From Oscheius tipulae (Eukaryota; Nematoda; Chromadorea; Rhabditida; Rhabditidae): DNA of 64,000 nt. Below the pieces are notes generated by a model, which was given only the letters and a program-made list of their open reading frames with translations, was not told the DNA's origin and did no database searches. The number at the start of each line of letters is the position of its first letter. The stretch's first letter is position 1. The stretch is taken from NCBI GenBank assembly GCA_037178975.1, contig JASJZH010000004.1, positions 8,990,001 to 9,054,000 on the forward strand, given 5' to 3'. The position numbers were made by a program, and so were the translations under genes. Below, one piece after another: positions 1-11,938 of this stretch.

Positions 1-85
1 ACGACCTCAAAATTTTGACTCGCGTTGAACAGAGATTTTTGATATCACCTGGGGTTCACGTGTCACTTTGAAAGTCTCTGAATGT

Positions 86-578
86 TATACTTGGGCAACC
101 CGGCTCGGCTCGAGCCGAGCCAAAAACTCGGCTCCAGACGAATTTGTATGCGGCAACAGCCGATTTCAACGCGGAAATTCGGTCGTTTCGCATATTTTTT
201 CTTGTCCTCTTCTTCTATTATTCTTTGTGTCGCTATCTCCCGTTTTCCTTCTCAAAATATTGATATTCTTTTATCAATAACAAGTGCCGTTGACGGCTGG
301 CCGGAAACACAGTTCAAGCGGTTCCCACAATCCACAATCTACTCGTCGTTGAAAGAGGAATTTTCGGCACAAAAAAAGTTGCTGTGAGTCTTCATGAGGA
401 GAATCTCGAGAAAAAAGAGTCTGATTTGTCAGACGTCGACATTTTCACTGACTCAGAGTCAGAATAGTTGTTTTGTTATTCATTCTTGTTTTTAATTACA
501 CAGGAAAGATTTTCTCGTTGAAAGTCTTTCTCAAAAGCTGAAACCCAAAAAATAGGCTCGACTCGACGCCCAAGTATA
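86..578. repeat. Short inverted-repeat element (MITE-like), about 490 bp
   Basis: The 11-base string TATACTTGGGC at 86-96 is repeated as its exact reverse complement at 568-578. Inside each end lie related GC-rich words (GGCTCGGCTCGAG on the left, CTCGACTCGA on the right). If the outer TA is the target duplication, the terminal inverted repeats are 9 bp and the element is a non-autonomous Tc1/mariner-like or other TIR element. No transposase is visible inside. It lies just upstream of the DEG/ENaC exons, probably in one of that gene's introns. Confidence 0.5.
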
Positions 579-579
579 G

Positions 580-3198
580 TGCAAACCACCCACTCTTAAC
601 TGACAATAGTCGTACTAATAGCACTTTAGCGCTCAACAAATCTGGAGACTTTCCATACGAACTTTTTGACTATGTGATGGAAAGCAACATGGATGCTGCG
701 GCCCTGTTCAGTGCAGCCGATAGAAATGAATTGCGTCGTGGAGATGCTTTGCTCAAAGCATACCAGCAAGTTCACCCAAACTTCACATTTTATGACTTTT
801 TCGACGTTGTGGGGTAAGTATGAAACTTGAACAAACCTAGTCTCGTCTAGTTTCAACTGTGAAGACATTATGATGACGTGTACATTCGGAGGAAGGAACT
901 TCTCTTGCTGTCAGTATGCCACTCCCGTTCAGACGAACATGGGCAAATGTTTCAAGTTGAATCTGCAGACGGGACCTGAATGGCTAAGGAAGCAGATTTC
1001 TGCTGGAGTTGACAATGGGTAAGTTGTTTTTCCAACTCCGAAACTGCTAAGACTTTCAGCCTTCAACTGATTCTTGATGCTCGACAAGATGAGCAGATGT
1101 CACAGGATGCGGACGAGGATAATTCGTACTTTTCTACGTCGTTCGAGAACGGTTTTCGGTTCTTTGTCCACAACTACGATCGTGAGCCGAACCCGTCCAT
1201 CGAAGGAATCTCCGTGAGCCCGAGTACAAGAATTTATACGGCTCTCTCTGTCAATGAAGTAAGCAGCTCGTTCGTACGCGTGAGCTTCCGCTGTCTAACC
1301 AAAGTCTCCATGCTTTACAAAGTTGTAGCGCAGCTCATAAATTGACGGCAGCTGGCAGGTACCTCATAGAGTGCGCCGAGATGGTATGGGTGCATCAATG
1401 GTATCCTTTGAGAACTCTGTCTGTGTGAGATTAGGCGTGACATTTGGAGCATCCCCAAAAACTGAAAAGGTATTGTTGTAGGCAATGCATAAGATCCACT
1501 ATTTTGGAAGCAGCGCAACTGCTTGGGACGGCGAATCCGTCGAAGACGACTGATAGTGACCAATATGTCCGATTAAGTTCGGCGTTTTTTCAGTTTGCTA
1601 TCGACGGTTTTCTGATCTGTCTATGTTTGGGGCACTGATTTTTATTTTACCGTAAATCAAACCCAGATAGATACTCCAAAAAAGCCATGGCTAGGCTTTC
1701 TATATCTCATTCATAATTCTGCGTTTTCAGTACCACCTTCTCGAGCACAAACACTATGGCAACTGCTCAAGTCACTGGCCTGACAAATTTCAATCACATC
1801 TTTCCTACAGTACAATTAACTGCGAGACAATCTGTCGAGCCCAGTTTTTCAACGCCAGTTGTGGCTGCAGTCCTGGACCTTATAACCTCGACAAATGTAA
1901 GAACCTCCGTCTTGAAGTAATAACAAGTTTGTTTTCAGCTTTCCGAGAATGTACGCCGTTAGAGACTGTTACGTGCATGGACGAGAAAATGAAAACCACA
2001 CAGGAAGACGGTAAGTTTCTTATTTCTCCGTTCCATTGTCTGACCAAAGTTCATGATGAAACTACAACGATCTGATCATGAGTTTATCGTAGTGCCGGAA
2101 CTTACGATAACATAACATTCTGTTTTGAGGGGATCTGACGTGGGTGCTGGTCATAATGGTCATTTTCAAGACATTGATCAAAAGTGTGGGTGGCTGACGA
2201 TTCACAGGCCGACGTTTATCTCAAATGGCTTTGGTCAAGAGATGATCAGACGTACTTGAAATGCTTGGGGGACACAATCTGCTTATGTAAAGTCAATAAA
2301 GGCGGCACATTAAAAATTTTGAGCTGTCTTGAATGACCATAAAACATTACAATGATATTTTCAAGGAACCGTCTCATTGGGCTTCCCACTCTGTACCGAA
2401 TGCAAAGTCGAATGCAACAGTGTTCTCTACAATGCCTTCAATTCGTACGGAGCCGAATTCAATCCGGGCAGTGTGAAATGGCTCGCCAAGCACTCCAACT
2501 ACAACAGAACAAATGAACACATCAGGTGAGTTCACTTTGCACCGGTGATAAGACCATCCATGCAAAAATAGCTCTTGCTATTGGCGATTTTATAGACAGT
2601 AGATTGTTTGACCTTATCTCTGATTGCGCGATTACAGCTATCAAATGCCAATGCCAATTGCAGATAATAAATCTTTGCAGGAAAAACTTCCTGACCGTCA
2701 ACGTCTTCTTCAGGGATCTGACACATGTTGAATACTCGCAAAAAAGAGAGGGATCGATTGCGGAATTGCTCAGTAAGTGACACATGCAGAAAGAGACAGG
2801 CAGAAAAGACAATAGTACCTTCCAAAATTACAATTGTTTTTTCAGGTAACATTGGTGGCAACATGGGCATGTTCCTTGGCATGAGTCTGATTACCATCGC
2901 TGAAGCTCTGATGTATCTCATCAAAATTTCATGGATTGCTATATCACGCAAGCGAAGAGAGTACATGTACACCAAGAAGGTATTGGAGAAGGAGCAAAAC
3001 CAGGAGATCCAGGAAACTGTCAAAACGTTCCGTCTCTACCGAGCCAGCAAAGTTGCGCCAGCCGAAGAAAACTCTGTAGACGCTATGAAGAACAAGATTC
3101 AAGCAATCAGCTTGAACATTGACGAGCTAGATGAGGATGAGGATAAGACAAGACAACCTTCAGAAGATTCCGGAGTCTCGGGCATTTATCCAATTTGA
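580..3198 (+). CDS. DEG/ENaC (degenerin) sodium channel subunit, 5' part not resolved
   Basis: Amiloride-sensitive sodium channel family; trimeric plasma-membrane cation channel subunit. Exons: about 580-813, 851-1018, 1060-1258, 1731-1896, 1939-2010, 2366-2525, 2681-2772, 2846-3198; all internal junction phases close. The extracellular domain is Cys-rich, with the family block around FRFFVHNYDREP and a Cys-spaced stretch at 1731-2525 (YGNC, CGCSPGPYN, CTECKVECN). The last exon gives the pore and second transmembrane segment (GNIGGNMGMFLGMSLITIAEAL, beginning at 2846), matching the G-x-S type selectivity filter region, and then an acidic cytoplasmic tail ending SGIYPI. The first transmembrane exon is not identified; it should lie before the inverted-repeat element or outside the window. 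AATAAA follows at about 3269. Specific subfamily (del, acd, asic-like) not determined. Confidence 0.9.
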
Positions 3199-3386
3199 TT
3201 GTGTATACTTCTTTTTTTGATCTCTAGAAGTTACTGGTATTCACGGGATTTCAACGTGTAACTAGTTTAATAAACTGTTCAAGTTTTCGAAGTATCGGCT
3301 TTAATGTGAATGTTTTAATAAAACAGATCGGAATGCTGTTTTGCCACCCCCTACTGCGAGTGTTGCTCGATTGTTTAAAAGAGTGT

Positions 3387-4901
3387 TTATGTTAATGTGC
3401 TATTCATAGATTTCTCTAAGTTCCGGATTCTTTTTGCCAGTTTCTTCTTTACTGGAACTCCCACCTGAAAATCAAAATTTCCAAAGAAATGTATGTTTCC
3501 TACTGTCTTATTGCTTCCGAACTCGACCACATATCCATAAGTGTCAATCTTTTTAGGATCGAACATTGGTGTTTTTGTCTTGGTGTGCCAGACAAGTATG
3601 TCCTTGCTGGTCTCAAACACGTTTGTAAAAGTTTGAAGGATAAGCATACCTGGTTTGTGATTCCAAATGGCTCAATGTCACTTCTACTCAATCCCAAATC
3701 CTGCAAGAGACATGTTTCTGGGGCCCCGAGACCACGTTTGCAGCCCGCGGTGAAATCTGCAGTTGAACTAAAAAACTGTGCTCAATGTTGCATTACGGCT
3801 CACTTCAACAAAATCTTCAAATTTATCGCAAATCCAGCCATATCGATGGCAAAAACCCGGTTTGGATTCCACTTGACAGAGAAGCCAACAACTTTTCCGT
3901 CAACCACTCTCGGTGTTTCAACCGCTGTTCCTCCAACTAGTCCTGTAACAGGTTTTTTTCCATGTTCTACCGACAAAACAGTACCAACTGCCCACATTCC
4001 TACAGTCTTTACGTTTCGAATGTAGTCGTTGAATAGTCGCAGATCGTAAGAATTGTCATCATCGGCAAAATAAACCACCCCTTCTTGAGAAGGTTGTAAC
4101 AAGTAGGTGGAATTTTCACGAATGAACTTCATGGCCATGTTGCGTTGCCACCAGCCTCGTCCTGAAAGTTTTTTTCTTTGCTCTACAAATAAAATGCTTC
4201 AATTCTATTGTCTGAATGGGTTACATTTTCAAAGTTCACAATTAACCCCCTTCAAGAATCAGTCCTAACCGTCTGTTCAATTTTAGTTGCTAGGAAATGC
4301 TAATCGAGTTTGGATGAACCTCGCCGTTTTAGGATCCTTTAATCAGGTAGCGTCCCAACAGAAAGCGCAGTTGATCGGAGTTCACTACAGGACTCTTTTA
4401 GACAGCTTTGTGAAAGAAACTGAAAAAGTGAAACGGTATGCTGTCGGTCTAGAGTAAAACTTACTGGGATAACCGGCTTTTGTCCTGTGTGCTACGTACG
4501 TGTACGGAACTTCGCATCTCTCCAATAACCTTTCCACATAACTGAATGTACTGTCTCCATCCTCTACAACTATCCAGTGAATGTCATTGATATGCATCAA
4601 AGTGTTGGCCAATCTGAACTTTCATTAGATGTGTAAACACAAAGCGAACCTTGTCATGTCAGCCAACCGCGTAGTTCGTTTATATGTAGGAGTCACAACA
4701 AAAATTAAAGGCTTTCGCAAGGTGGTGCGTAGATTACCCGTGAATGAGACCCTGAAAGTGTTTTAAGTTTTCGACGAAAAGACGCACATACCGTTGGAGA
4801 ACATTAACTAGGGAAAATAAAATAAGCGTTAAAAATATGGAGAAGGAGAGCTTGAAGGCACGACGTTTCCCGTACGGAATTGGCGGCAGATGCCTCTTCA
4901 T
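3387..4901 (-). CDS. Glycosyltransferase family 43 beta-1,3-glucuronyltransferase
   Basis: Golgi type II enzyme transferring glucuronic acid from UDP-GlcA to a galactose-terminated acceptor, as in glycosaminoglycan linker synthesis (C. elegans sqv-8/glct family). Exons (minus): 4792-4901, 4650-4751, 4465-4613, 3804-4161, 3650-3756, 3504-3611, 3387-3464. The first exon codes a short basic cytoplasmic tail and a signal anchor (FKLSFSIFLTLILFSLVNVL). Then come IFVVTPTYKR, IHWIVVEDGD, GRGWWQRN, the metal-binding YFADDDNSYD (DDD), the acceptor-site stretch FAIDMAGFAINL, and a C-terminal ILVWHTKT. All of these are GT43 hallmarks. The exon 4/exon 5 junction (3804/3756) does not keep frame with canonical sites: the summed length is one base over a multiple of three. 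So either a small frameshift or an unseen splice choice exists there. Confidence 0.88.
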
Positions 4902-5449
4902 ATCATCTGCAAAGTACAATATGTCACCTTGTCACCTGCCGAGTGCGGACGGGTGAGATGAGAGCATAATGAAGTGCTCATCAATTGTGGTGTAAATTAA
5001 AGGCTCCCAGTGACAATGAGAAGATGGATCTCCAGAGTGGTCTCCCATCAAGTTTCTTATTTCGATGGGCGTGTAATTTGATATTCGGCGGTTGTGGTGG
5101 TACTAAGGGAAGGGATTGAGAGGCATGGAGGGAGGAGCTCAGGAGGATACCCCAAAATTTGAAATTGGGGTAGTAGAAAAACAGCAATGAATAACACACG
5201 GCTTTTTAGTGAAACAAGCTGAAAAAACTAAAACTATGGAAGTTGTGCAGCTAGCAAGCGTTTAAATTAAAAAGTATTTTTCTCCGTAAGCTGATGGTTG
5301 CGAAAACAAACAAGAAGATCATCTATGCAAGTCTGCGAGCACTCAAATTATGAAACCAGACTATGGTAAAGCGATTAACTACTTGTTTTTGAGCAAAAAC
5401 AACAAACAATGTCCAGGCCTACGATAAGAGCACACAATACTCACCAAGG
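4902..5449. other. Intergenic, no gene seen
   Basis: Stretch upstream of the glucuronyltransferase start. Only short ORFs without family resemblance or consistent splice structure. It should contain the promoter of the minus-strand glucuronyltransferase gene. Confidence 0.5.
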
Positions 5450-5990
5450 ATGTGAATGAAAGCCTTCTCACAGTCCTGATCACATGTCTTATCGACAAGC
5501 TGTTCCAATTTGGCTGTTGATCTCACTGAAAAGTGTAACTATAGAAACGCCGGAACAGATTATAAGGTCCGCCGGCACAGAAACAGATGTTTATATCGCG
5601 CCTGGGAGGCGTCTGTCCTAATTTCTAAACACTCCACCAGATGGACCCCCAAAGTAAACCGTTTCTTTGGCCCGAGCAATAGATTCGTGGCCCCGCTTCT
5701 TGGACCACATTAGGACCATTCGTTAATTCTTAATGAAGCGAAATGGAGGGTGTTTCTGTTGTTCCGGTTTCTGCGAAAACTTACTTGGTGTCAGTTATCA
5801 GGATTTCGATGAATAATGTGCAGATGCCAGCCCTGAAATAAAGAAAGAGCTTCAAGAAAAAAAAGAACAAAAGAGAAGAACTTTGAAAAACCTTTCCACA
5901 CAGTCCCTGTTCTTTGAACTTGGAAACGGGAGTCATGTGTTAAGACATCTTTAGGTACATCGGTATTTCGAATGTACACATTTCGGTCTA
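5450..5990 (-). pseudogene. Possible broken gene fragments, unrecognised
   Basis: On the minus strand three stretches look like exons with splice-like edges: one around 5900-5990 (contains THDSRFQVQRTGTVW), one around 5790-5835 (AGICTLFIEILITDTK followed by GTAAGT), and one around 5625-5715 (SKKRGHESIARAKETVYFGGPSGGVFRN is split over positions in this area and ends in a stop). A fourth, around 5455-5530, reads KLEQLVDKTCDQDCEKAF and ends at a GTGAGT. The phases do not join cleanly and no start codon is evident. The GG-x-SGGV block faintly recalls glycosyltransferases, but that is a weak impression and I do not assign a family. Confidence 0.25.
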
Positions 5991-8476
5991 TCTAGAACAT
6001 GAGAAGATACAGGTTAAAATAAAATGCAAGTAAGCGCTCAGGCAGTCAAAAAATGCTTAGCGTGATACCAATTTGATTATCTTTAGCTCGTACCATGCTT
6101 TTGGCTGCGGGCTTTTCATTAAGCAAAATCGGGCACAAAGTAGTAATTAAAAGGCAACTTTAAATGCTCTTTCAGTAACGGAAGTCTCTATTTTTGAAAA
6201 AGTGGAAACTTTAAAATGGAAAGGATTTGACTTCCCCATATGCCATTCAACCGAACAAAAAATGAACAATAAGAAAGCAACAAAAAGTGAACAATGTTGT
6301 GCACAAAAGTCAAATCCACGTCTTTCCTCTGGGACTGACCACTATTTATTTTCAGCTAAAAAGCTAATTCCCCTAAGGGTTCAAGCGACAGCTATAACCT
6401 TATTGTACTGAACTGTCCGGATCCTTGTCCAAAAATCTCATCTGAGAAGACCCATTCAGGGTTATCCAATGGTTCTGACAGTTTGCGTCGCGGGAATGGG
6501 TGAATTCTGAATCTATAGCCAAAGTTTGGGGTCAACCTGATAGGCAGATTTCAAACGCCAGTCTGGGTTACTGGATACGGGAGTAATCGGTCTCTTTTTG
6601 AAAAAAGTTATATTTTTGAAGTTTTTATTTTCTAGCCTATTGATCCCACATTTCTTTGTACGTTATTCTCGGTGGCAAAAACCATGGAAAAACTTTGAGT
6701 GCGATTGGAAAGAAAGGAACTGAGGAATTGCGATTTTCAGTTATAGCGCACCAAGCCAACACAAAACCAAACCACCGCGTAGCGCTATGCGCCTTTATAC
6801 TTTTTTGCCCGGCACTTTCAGCTGAAGGACAAACTTCTTTCACTTGGAGCCTTTGACACATTTTCGAGAACTTTCAGTTTTTCACAAATACAAATTGTTT
6901 ACTTTTTGTCAAAACTCGTAGAATTTCACTATGAATTCCACTAGACTTAGCCTGTAGGAGACTATCGGGAGAGAAAGAGTAAAAATTTTATGAGGAGAAA
7001 AAACTTACACTTTACTTTTTTAAAAAATAAGCGCAATATAATATTTTAAAACTCTTGGGTTAACAGTAGTCGGGGTCAGATAAAGTATATGTAACCTCTC
7101 TTTGGTGGTCTAGTAGCCAGTAGTCAGATATGATGTACCCTCAAAAAGGTCGTTAGCTATGGCTCTCGCTATCCGGAAGGTTCTACCGTCGAAAACCGCA
7201 CCCTTCTGTAAAGAAGTTTAGTTTCGTCGCAACAGATTCGAAACAGTTGTTTTCACGATCCCGTAGTTACAAGTACAAAGAAAATTGGGAGTAACTGGTT
7301 TGATATCCGGTGCCCTTCCTTGAATTTTTCAACACTCTCGTCGAACTTCAAAGGACTACACTGAACGAACTCAGCTGCGAAAGAAAAATTGCGACGTGAA
7401 AGCAAATTGGATCCTGACGGCTCGAGCGAAACAAAAACTGCATTCGCAAGAGAGTTGCTCAAACAGAGAAGAGGGCGCGAGGATTGAGTGGGGAGCCTTG
7501 CGCGTCAGTCTTGAGAGGCTATCGCTAGCTGCCCACTAGCTTCCTATTCAGACTAAATGGTCAGGAAAGTAATTGGGTAGAAGGGCATGCGAAGACATGT
7601 GGAGTTGATGCTAACGATTATATCTTCTCCCGGCCATATGCGATAACCAGATTCGAGAACAGGTGGTTTGGCTAGCGCCCGAGACCGGATAGGGGTAGGC
7701 GTTATCATAGCTAGCAGAGAGTTTGAGTGAGTGCTTATTTCATTAAACTTCCATTTCATGTATTCTTGGCCTAAACCATATCAGTCTTATGTTAGTCACA
7801 AGAGACAGGTGGTTTTTTTTGTCTCAAAACAGCGTTTGTTTCTCATAACATTCAGTACAGAGGTATTGTCTCGCCGAATATAGTAGTAATAACAAATACC
7901 GTATGCCTGTTGAGGAAGATTGTCAGGGACGATGGTCAGGGGCTTCTCGGGATCCTTCCTGCTTTGAATAACTCACGCCAAACTCATACTCTGCTTGAAT
8001 AACGTTTTTGAATTATACAATTACATTCTGTCAGTAGAGCAACGTCTTCTCAGCCGTCTGGAACACAAACACCAAAGTTCGAAGTGACAGCTCAAGTAAC
8101 TCATTTAAACGCATTTCTACTTTGATAGCGATATGTGTCTAAAAAAGTGTCAAGACTTCAATCTTCGACTTCATCTTCACTCCCACGTGTTCACCTGCGT
8201 CAATCTTTTTCCAAAAACTTATAAGCCAAGTTATTTTCAAAGAACTTGTTTGTTTCCAGAAAGATCCATCCGGTCTGATCTTCACTGTCATAAAACTTGT
8301 TATGCAGCCTCGTTAGGCAATGATTGTTTTCTGTAGGCTGGAGGTGAAAAGACGATGAAAGTCGTACACCTTTCGAATACTGCTCTGAAGCAAAACAGTC
8401 TGTAGAAACGGGGAGGGGCAAGGTATATATATAGAGAGAGAAACGGTCTCAGATCTTCTAGAGACCAGCTCTCGAG
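5991..8476. other. Intergenic, no gene supported
   Basis: About 2.5 kb without convincing coding exons on either strand. Several ORFs of 60-75 codons overlap one another in different frames and show no family features. The last 60 bases hold a TATATATATAG-like stretch at about 8422-8432, placed as a possible core promoter for the srt gene starting at 8477. Confidence 0.5.
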
Positions 8477-10077
8477 ATGGAACAGTTCATCAGACATGGA
8501 TTTGATGCTCAAAACATACCCGGATACGATTGCAGGTGGGCTACCATAGTTTCTTGATACTATATGCTTTAGAATCCTCAACCAAACGGAAGAGTATTGG
8601 TACTCCAAAGGAAACAAAAACATGACACTTGGAGCCATTTTTGCCATTTACGGTTTAACTACCCAAATCCTGTACTGCTTCATTATGGCAGCAATGTGGA
8701 AGCTAACCAAAACAAACAGTGTCTACAAGATAATGTTTCTTCTGGCCTTCTTCGACGTTTTTGAGCTTAGCATCGCTTCAGACTACTCAGCATACATGTG
8801 GATTGTTGGAGGAACCTATTGTACACATCCCAACTTGAACTTCTTCTTGGGAACCATTTCAATTGGTAAGCAGTTTCTAAATAATAGATGTCATGGCGTG
8901 AAAACGGACTTTGGCTAGTCCGGTTTAAGCTCTTAAGAATCTTACGGCCCAGTATTACACTTTTTATTTTGCAATCCCTTGTTGAAACTATCCCTGTCTA
9001 AAAGTGAAGTCTGGAGTCATATGTTTACAGCGCAACAATCGTCTCAATTAGCATGGCAACATTAAATGGGTCAAAAGTTCTTCTGTTCAAAGATTGCACA
9101 TATCAAACTACAAATAGATTTTACGTCGGTTTTAGCGGCGCTAGTTGGAGTAACCTCAATATGATGCCAGTCCTAGACAGTTTATAACTCTAACATCTTC
9201 TGACTTTATTTGCATTTTCAGGCGGCTGGTGTGGTCTGTGTCTCGGCTGTCTTATCCTCGGAGTCAATCGTTTGGCTGACCTTTGGAACAAGTCTCTTCA
9301 AGAACAGGTAAGTTATACGGAAAGCCTATACATGAGTTGCTCCTAATTGGGCATTATTTGTCATTTCGAATAGGATGCAGATACAGAATAACAAAATGTT
9401 CAAACTGCGTATCAAAAGTATCAAAACGCTTCAGCTCTTTGGAGGGAAACGCATCTGGTGCTGGCTATGCGCTCCGATTATCTACGGAAGCTTGCTGATG
9501 TGCTTTACCACTCCGGTCCTATTTAACTCTGCATTGAACACTTGGTTCTTCTGTCCATTCATCACTGGAGGCATGGAAGAGTCACTACGGGTGCGATCGT
9601 TATGGAGCTGTTAGATACAAAAATTTACAGTACTACAACATATTTCATGCCATGAATAACGTGGGCGTCGTCGCTTTCACTAGCATCCTCTACATCGCCA
9701 TCATATTGGTCTGGAGGTTCAAGTACTGCAAGGAAGAGTCCATTAGGATGAAGTTTCAGAGATCTGTAGGCTCGTAAAACTTCAATAACCATTTCTTGCT
9801 GCAGATTACAATACAAGCTGTATTGATCTGCTCCGCTTCCCTGGTCGCTTCTCTGATCTACGTCTACATGCAATACTTCTATATCCCGGACTGGATGATG
9901 CTCGCTAGTCACTTTGTTTGGCAAGCCTCTCATGGAATTCCGGCCTACGTTTACCTCACAATGAACAGGACCATCCGTGTCAGCATATTACGGATGTTTC
10001 GGATCAGGATGAGCTCACCCGTAGTTACTATGACGGGCTATACTCAGCCGGAGCAACTGGACAGAACCAAGTTTTGA
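8477..10077 (+). CDS. Serpentine receptor class T (SRT) chemoreceptor, copy 1
   Basis: Nematode-specific seven-transmembrane G-protein-coupled receptor family, usually acting in chemosensory neuron cilia. Exons 8477-8535, 8573-8865, 9222-9307, 9435-9590, 9631-9765, 9805-10077; total 1002 nt, 333 residues, all phases consistent. Starts MEQFIRHGFDAQNIPGYDC. Recognisable SRT blocks: LGAIFAIYGLTTQILYCFIM (TM1), YCTHPNLNF after TM2/3, WCGLCLGCLILGVNRLADLW (TM3 end), LFGGKRIW, TTPVLFNSALNTWFFCPFI, ITIQAVLICSASL (TM6) and GIPAYVYLTMNRTIR (TM7). Compared with its paralogs at 11.9 and 31.5 kb it lacks the introns that would split exon 2 into three and the one before GIPA. A mariner element sits 33 bp past the stop. 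Confidence 0.93.
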
Positions 10078-10110
10078 GATTGATTTTTGTTTTGTACCGT
10101 ACTGTACATA

Positions 10111-11352
10111 TTGGGTTGGTAACTAAGTCTTTTCGCTTTTTCAAATGCAAAAATTTGTTGGCTTCCAAACAACTTTTTTCATTCGTTGTAATCACCATTA
10201 TGATGTACCACGTCTGCCCATTTCACGGGTAGCTTACGGATGCCACGCTCGTAGAACACCTTGGGTTTCGACGCGAAGAGGTTTGTCAACCAGGTTTTGA
10301 GTGCGCCGTCGGAATCGAACTGTTGTCCTCCAATCTCGTTGTTGAGAGTTCGAAACAGATAATAGTCGGAAAGGGCAAGGTCCCGGCTATATTGAGGATG
10401 GGGTAAAATCTCCCAACCCAGGTCGTGGATCTTCGAGCGAGTGGGTTTTGCAAAATGGGGGCGCGCGTTGTCCATCTGCAGGATGACTTTCGACTTCAGC
10501 GGCCGTTTCTGACGAAGTGCAACGGCAACCTTTTCAAGTTGCTGGCTGTATATGGCGGCCGTAAGGGTAGTTCCAGCATCCAGCAGTTCCCAGCGCACCA
10601 CTCTTTCGGTACCCCAGAAAACACAGAGTATAATCTTCTTTGATGAGTGTCGGGTCCCACATCAGGACTTGGTGTCTGCCCTGGACCCACTCATTGACGC
10701 TTCCTTTGGAAGTTTACGTACGTTACCCACTTCTCATCCCTCGTCACCAGGCGTGGTAAAAAGGATTTTCTCTCAAATGTGAACAGGAGAGAATGGGCGA
10801 CGGACATTCGCTGCCACTTTTGGGTGCCACTGAGGTCATGCGGCAACCATGTGCCCAGTTTCTTCGTAAATCCCAATTGCTTCAAATGATGTTCCACTGC
10901 GACATGACTGACAGACAGTGCCTCTGCTAGTTCACGGGTAGTCTGGCGATTGTTCTCGTTCACGAGCTGCAGCAGCTTTGATTCATCGAAAGTTGACCTT
11001 GGCTCCTCTTCGACACTTTTGTCCCCAGACCGAAAGCGATAGAGCCACAACTGGCATACCCTCGTAGACGTCGTCCCTTGGCCATAAACATCGTTGATAT
11101 CAGCCGTCATTTGGGCTCCATTCGTGCCTTTGAGAAACTCATGTCGCAGATCGTAGGGTGGCAGGTCATCAATAGTCCGGATCAAGACGAACAGAGAATA
11201 GAGAATAAGAAGAAGGGAAGTGGTGTCTTGCATGGTGGTGGTAGAGGATTGAGTGAGCAACACGAGGTGCCATAACCAATAGCTCGGCCGTTGTCGTAAA
11301 CAAGGCAGGGAACATATTTACAAAAAGCGAAAAGACTTATTTACCAACCCAA
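10111..11352. mobile_element. mariner (Tc1/mariner superfamily) element
   Basis: Terminal inverted repeats of about 31 bp start TTGGGTTGGTAA at 10111 and end as the reverse complement at 11352, with one mismatch (C against A at the 13th base). The TA target duplication is at 10109-10110 and 11353-11354. Length 1242 bp, typical for mariner. It contains a decayed transposase gene on the minus strand. The insertion point is directly downstream of srt copy 1. Confidence 0.92.
10179..11263 (-). pseudogene. mariner transposase, inactivated
   Basis: DNA cut-and-paste transposase of the DD34D type. The N-terminal part (from about 11170 down to 10691) carries the helix-turn-helix region (RQTTRELAEALSVSHVAVEHHL) and the first catalytic aspartate in TRDEKWV. 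The C-terminal part (10601 down to 10179) carries the second and third aspartates in ILQMDNARPH and SDYYLF. The two parts are in different frames. In the N-terminal frame a TGA stop interrupts the expected W-x-GPGQTPSP block at about 10691, and a further frame change is needed at about 10640 to reach the WELLDAGTTL segment. The gene therefore cannot make a full transposase. Confidence 0.88.
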
Positions 11353-11938
11353 TAGTAAAAATTCCTTCTTTCATGACCGAAAGGTTCTGTTCAATGAAGC
11401 TAGTGCATAGCTTTCAATGATGTCTGTGCAATTGTCAAACAATTGTCATTCAGAGGAAAATCTTGTTCTTACTATCTCTGTCGCCACTCAAATTCTTACT
11501 CGTACAGATTTGGCAATCTTTAAATTGTCTCCTAACCCGTCCTCACTCTTCTCATATGCTGAATAACCTACCGTAGTGACAAAATTCGTAAAGGGTCTGA
11601 CCGTTTTTGTGCCTGCTGTATGTTTACTATATCGCTTATTCGTCACATAACTCTACATTTTTGCTCTTTGTTGTCCAACTTCCGCCCTGAACAACTCTGC
11701 AAAAACCCTGATCACAGTTCTAATCCCCCAGCTCCCATCTTTATAAAAACCATTTCCGTTGTTTTGTTCGCATAAAGAAATTATTGACGTGTAGGCTGGC
11801 TTTGCTCATACTCCTTGGTCCCAAAGGCCTATCGTACAAATAATCCAGCAAACTTTCAAGAAGTATTTTCTTTGGTCGAGGTGACGTTCTTCGGGACTAT
11901 ATAAGACATAAAATATCAATTTTAAGATATTGTGTTCA

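Noticed and set aside
1315-1638. Overlapping ORFs of 64-82 codons inside the DEG/ENaC gene
   Set aside because: They fall in the intron 1259-1730; the flanking exons join in frame without them.
6637-6861. Mutually overlapping ORFs of 66 and 74 codons on both strands
   Set aside because: No start context, splice sites or similarity; consistent with chance.
10425-10782. Plus-strand ORFs across the mariner element
   Set aside because: They are antisense to the transposase and have no family features.
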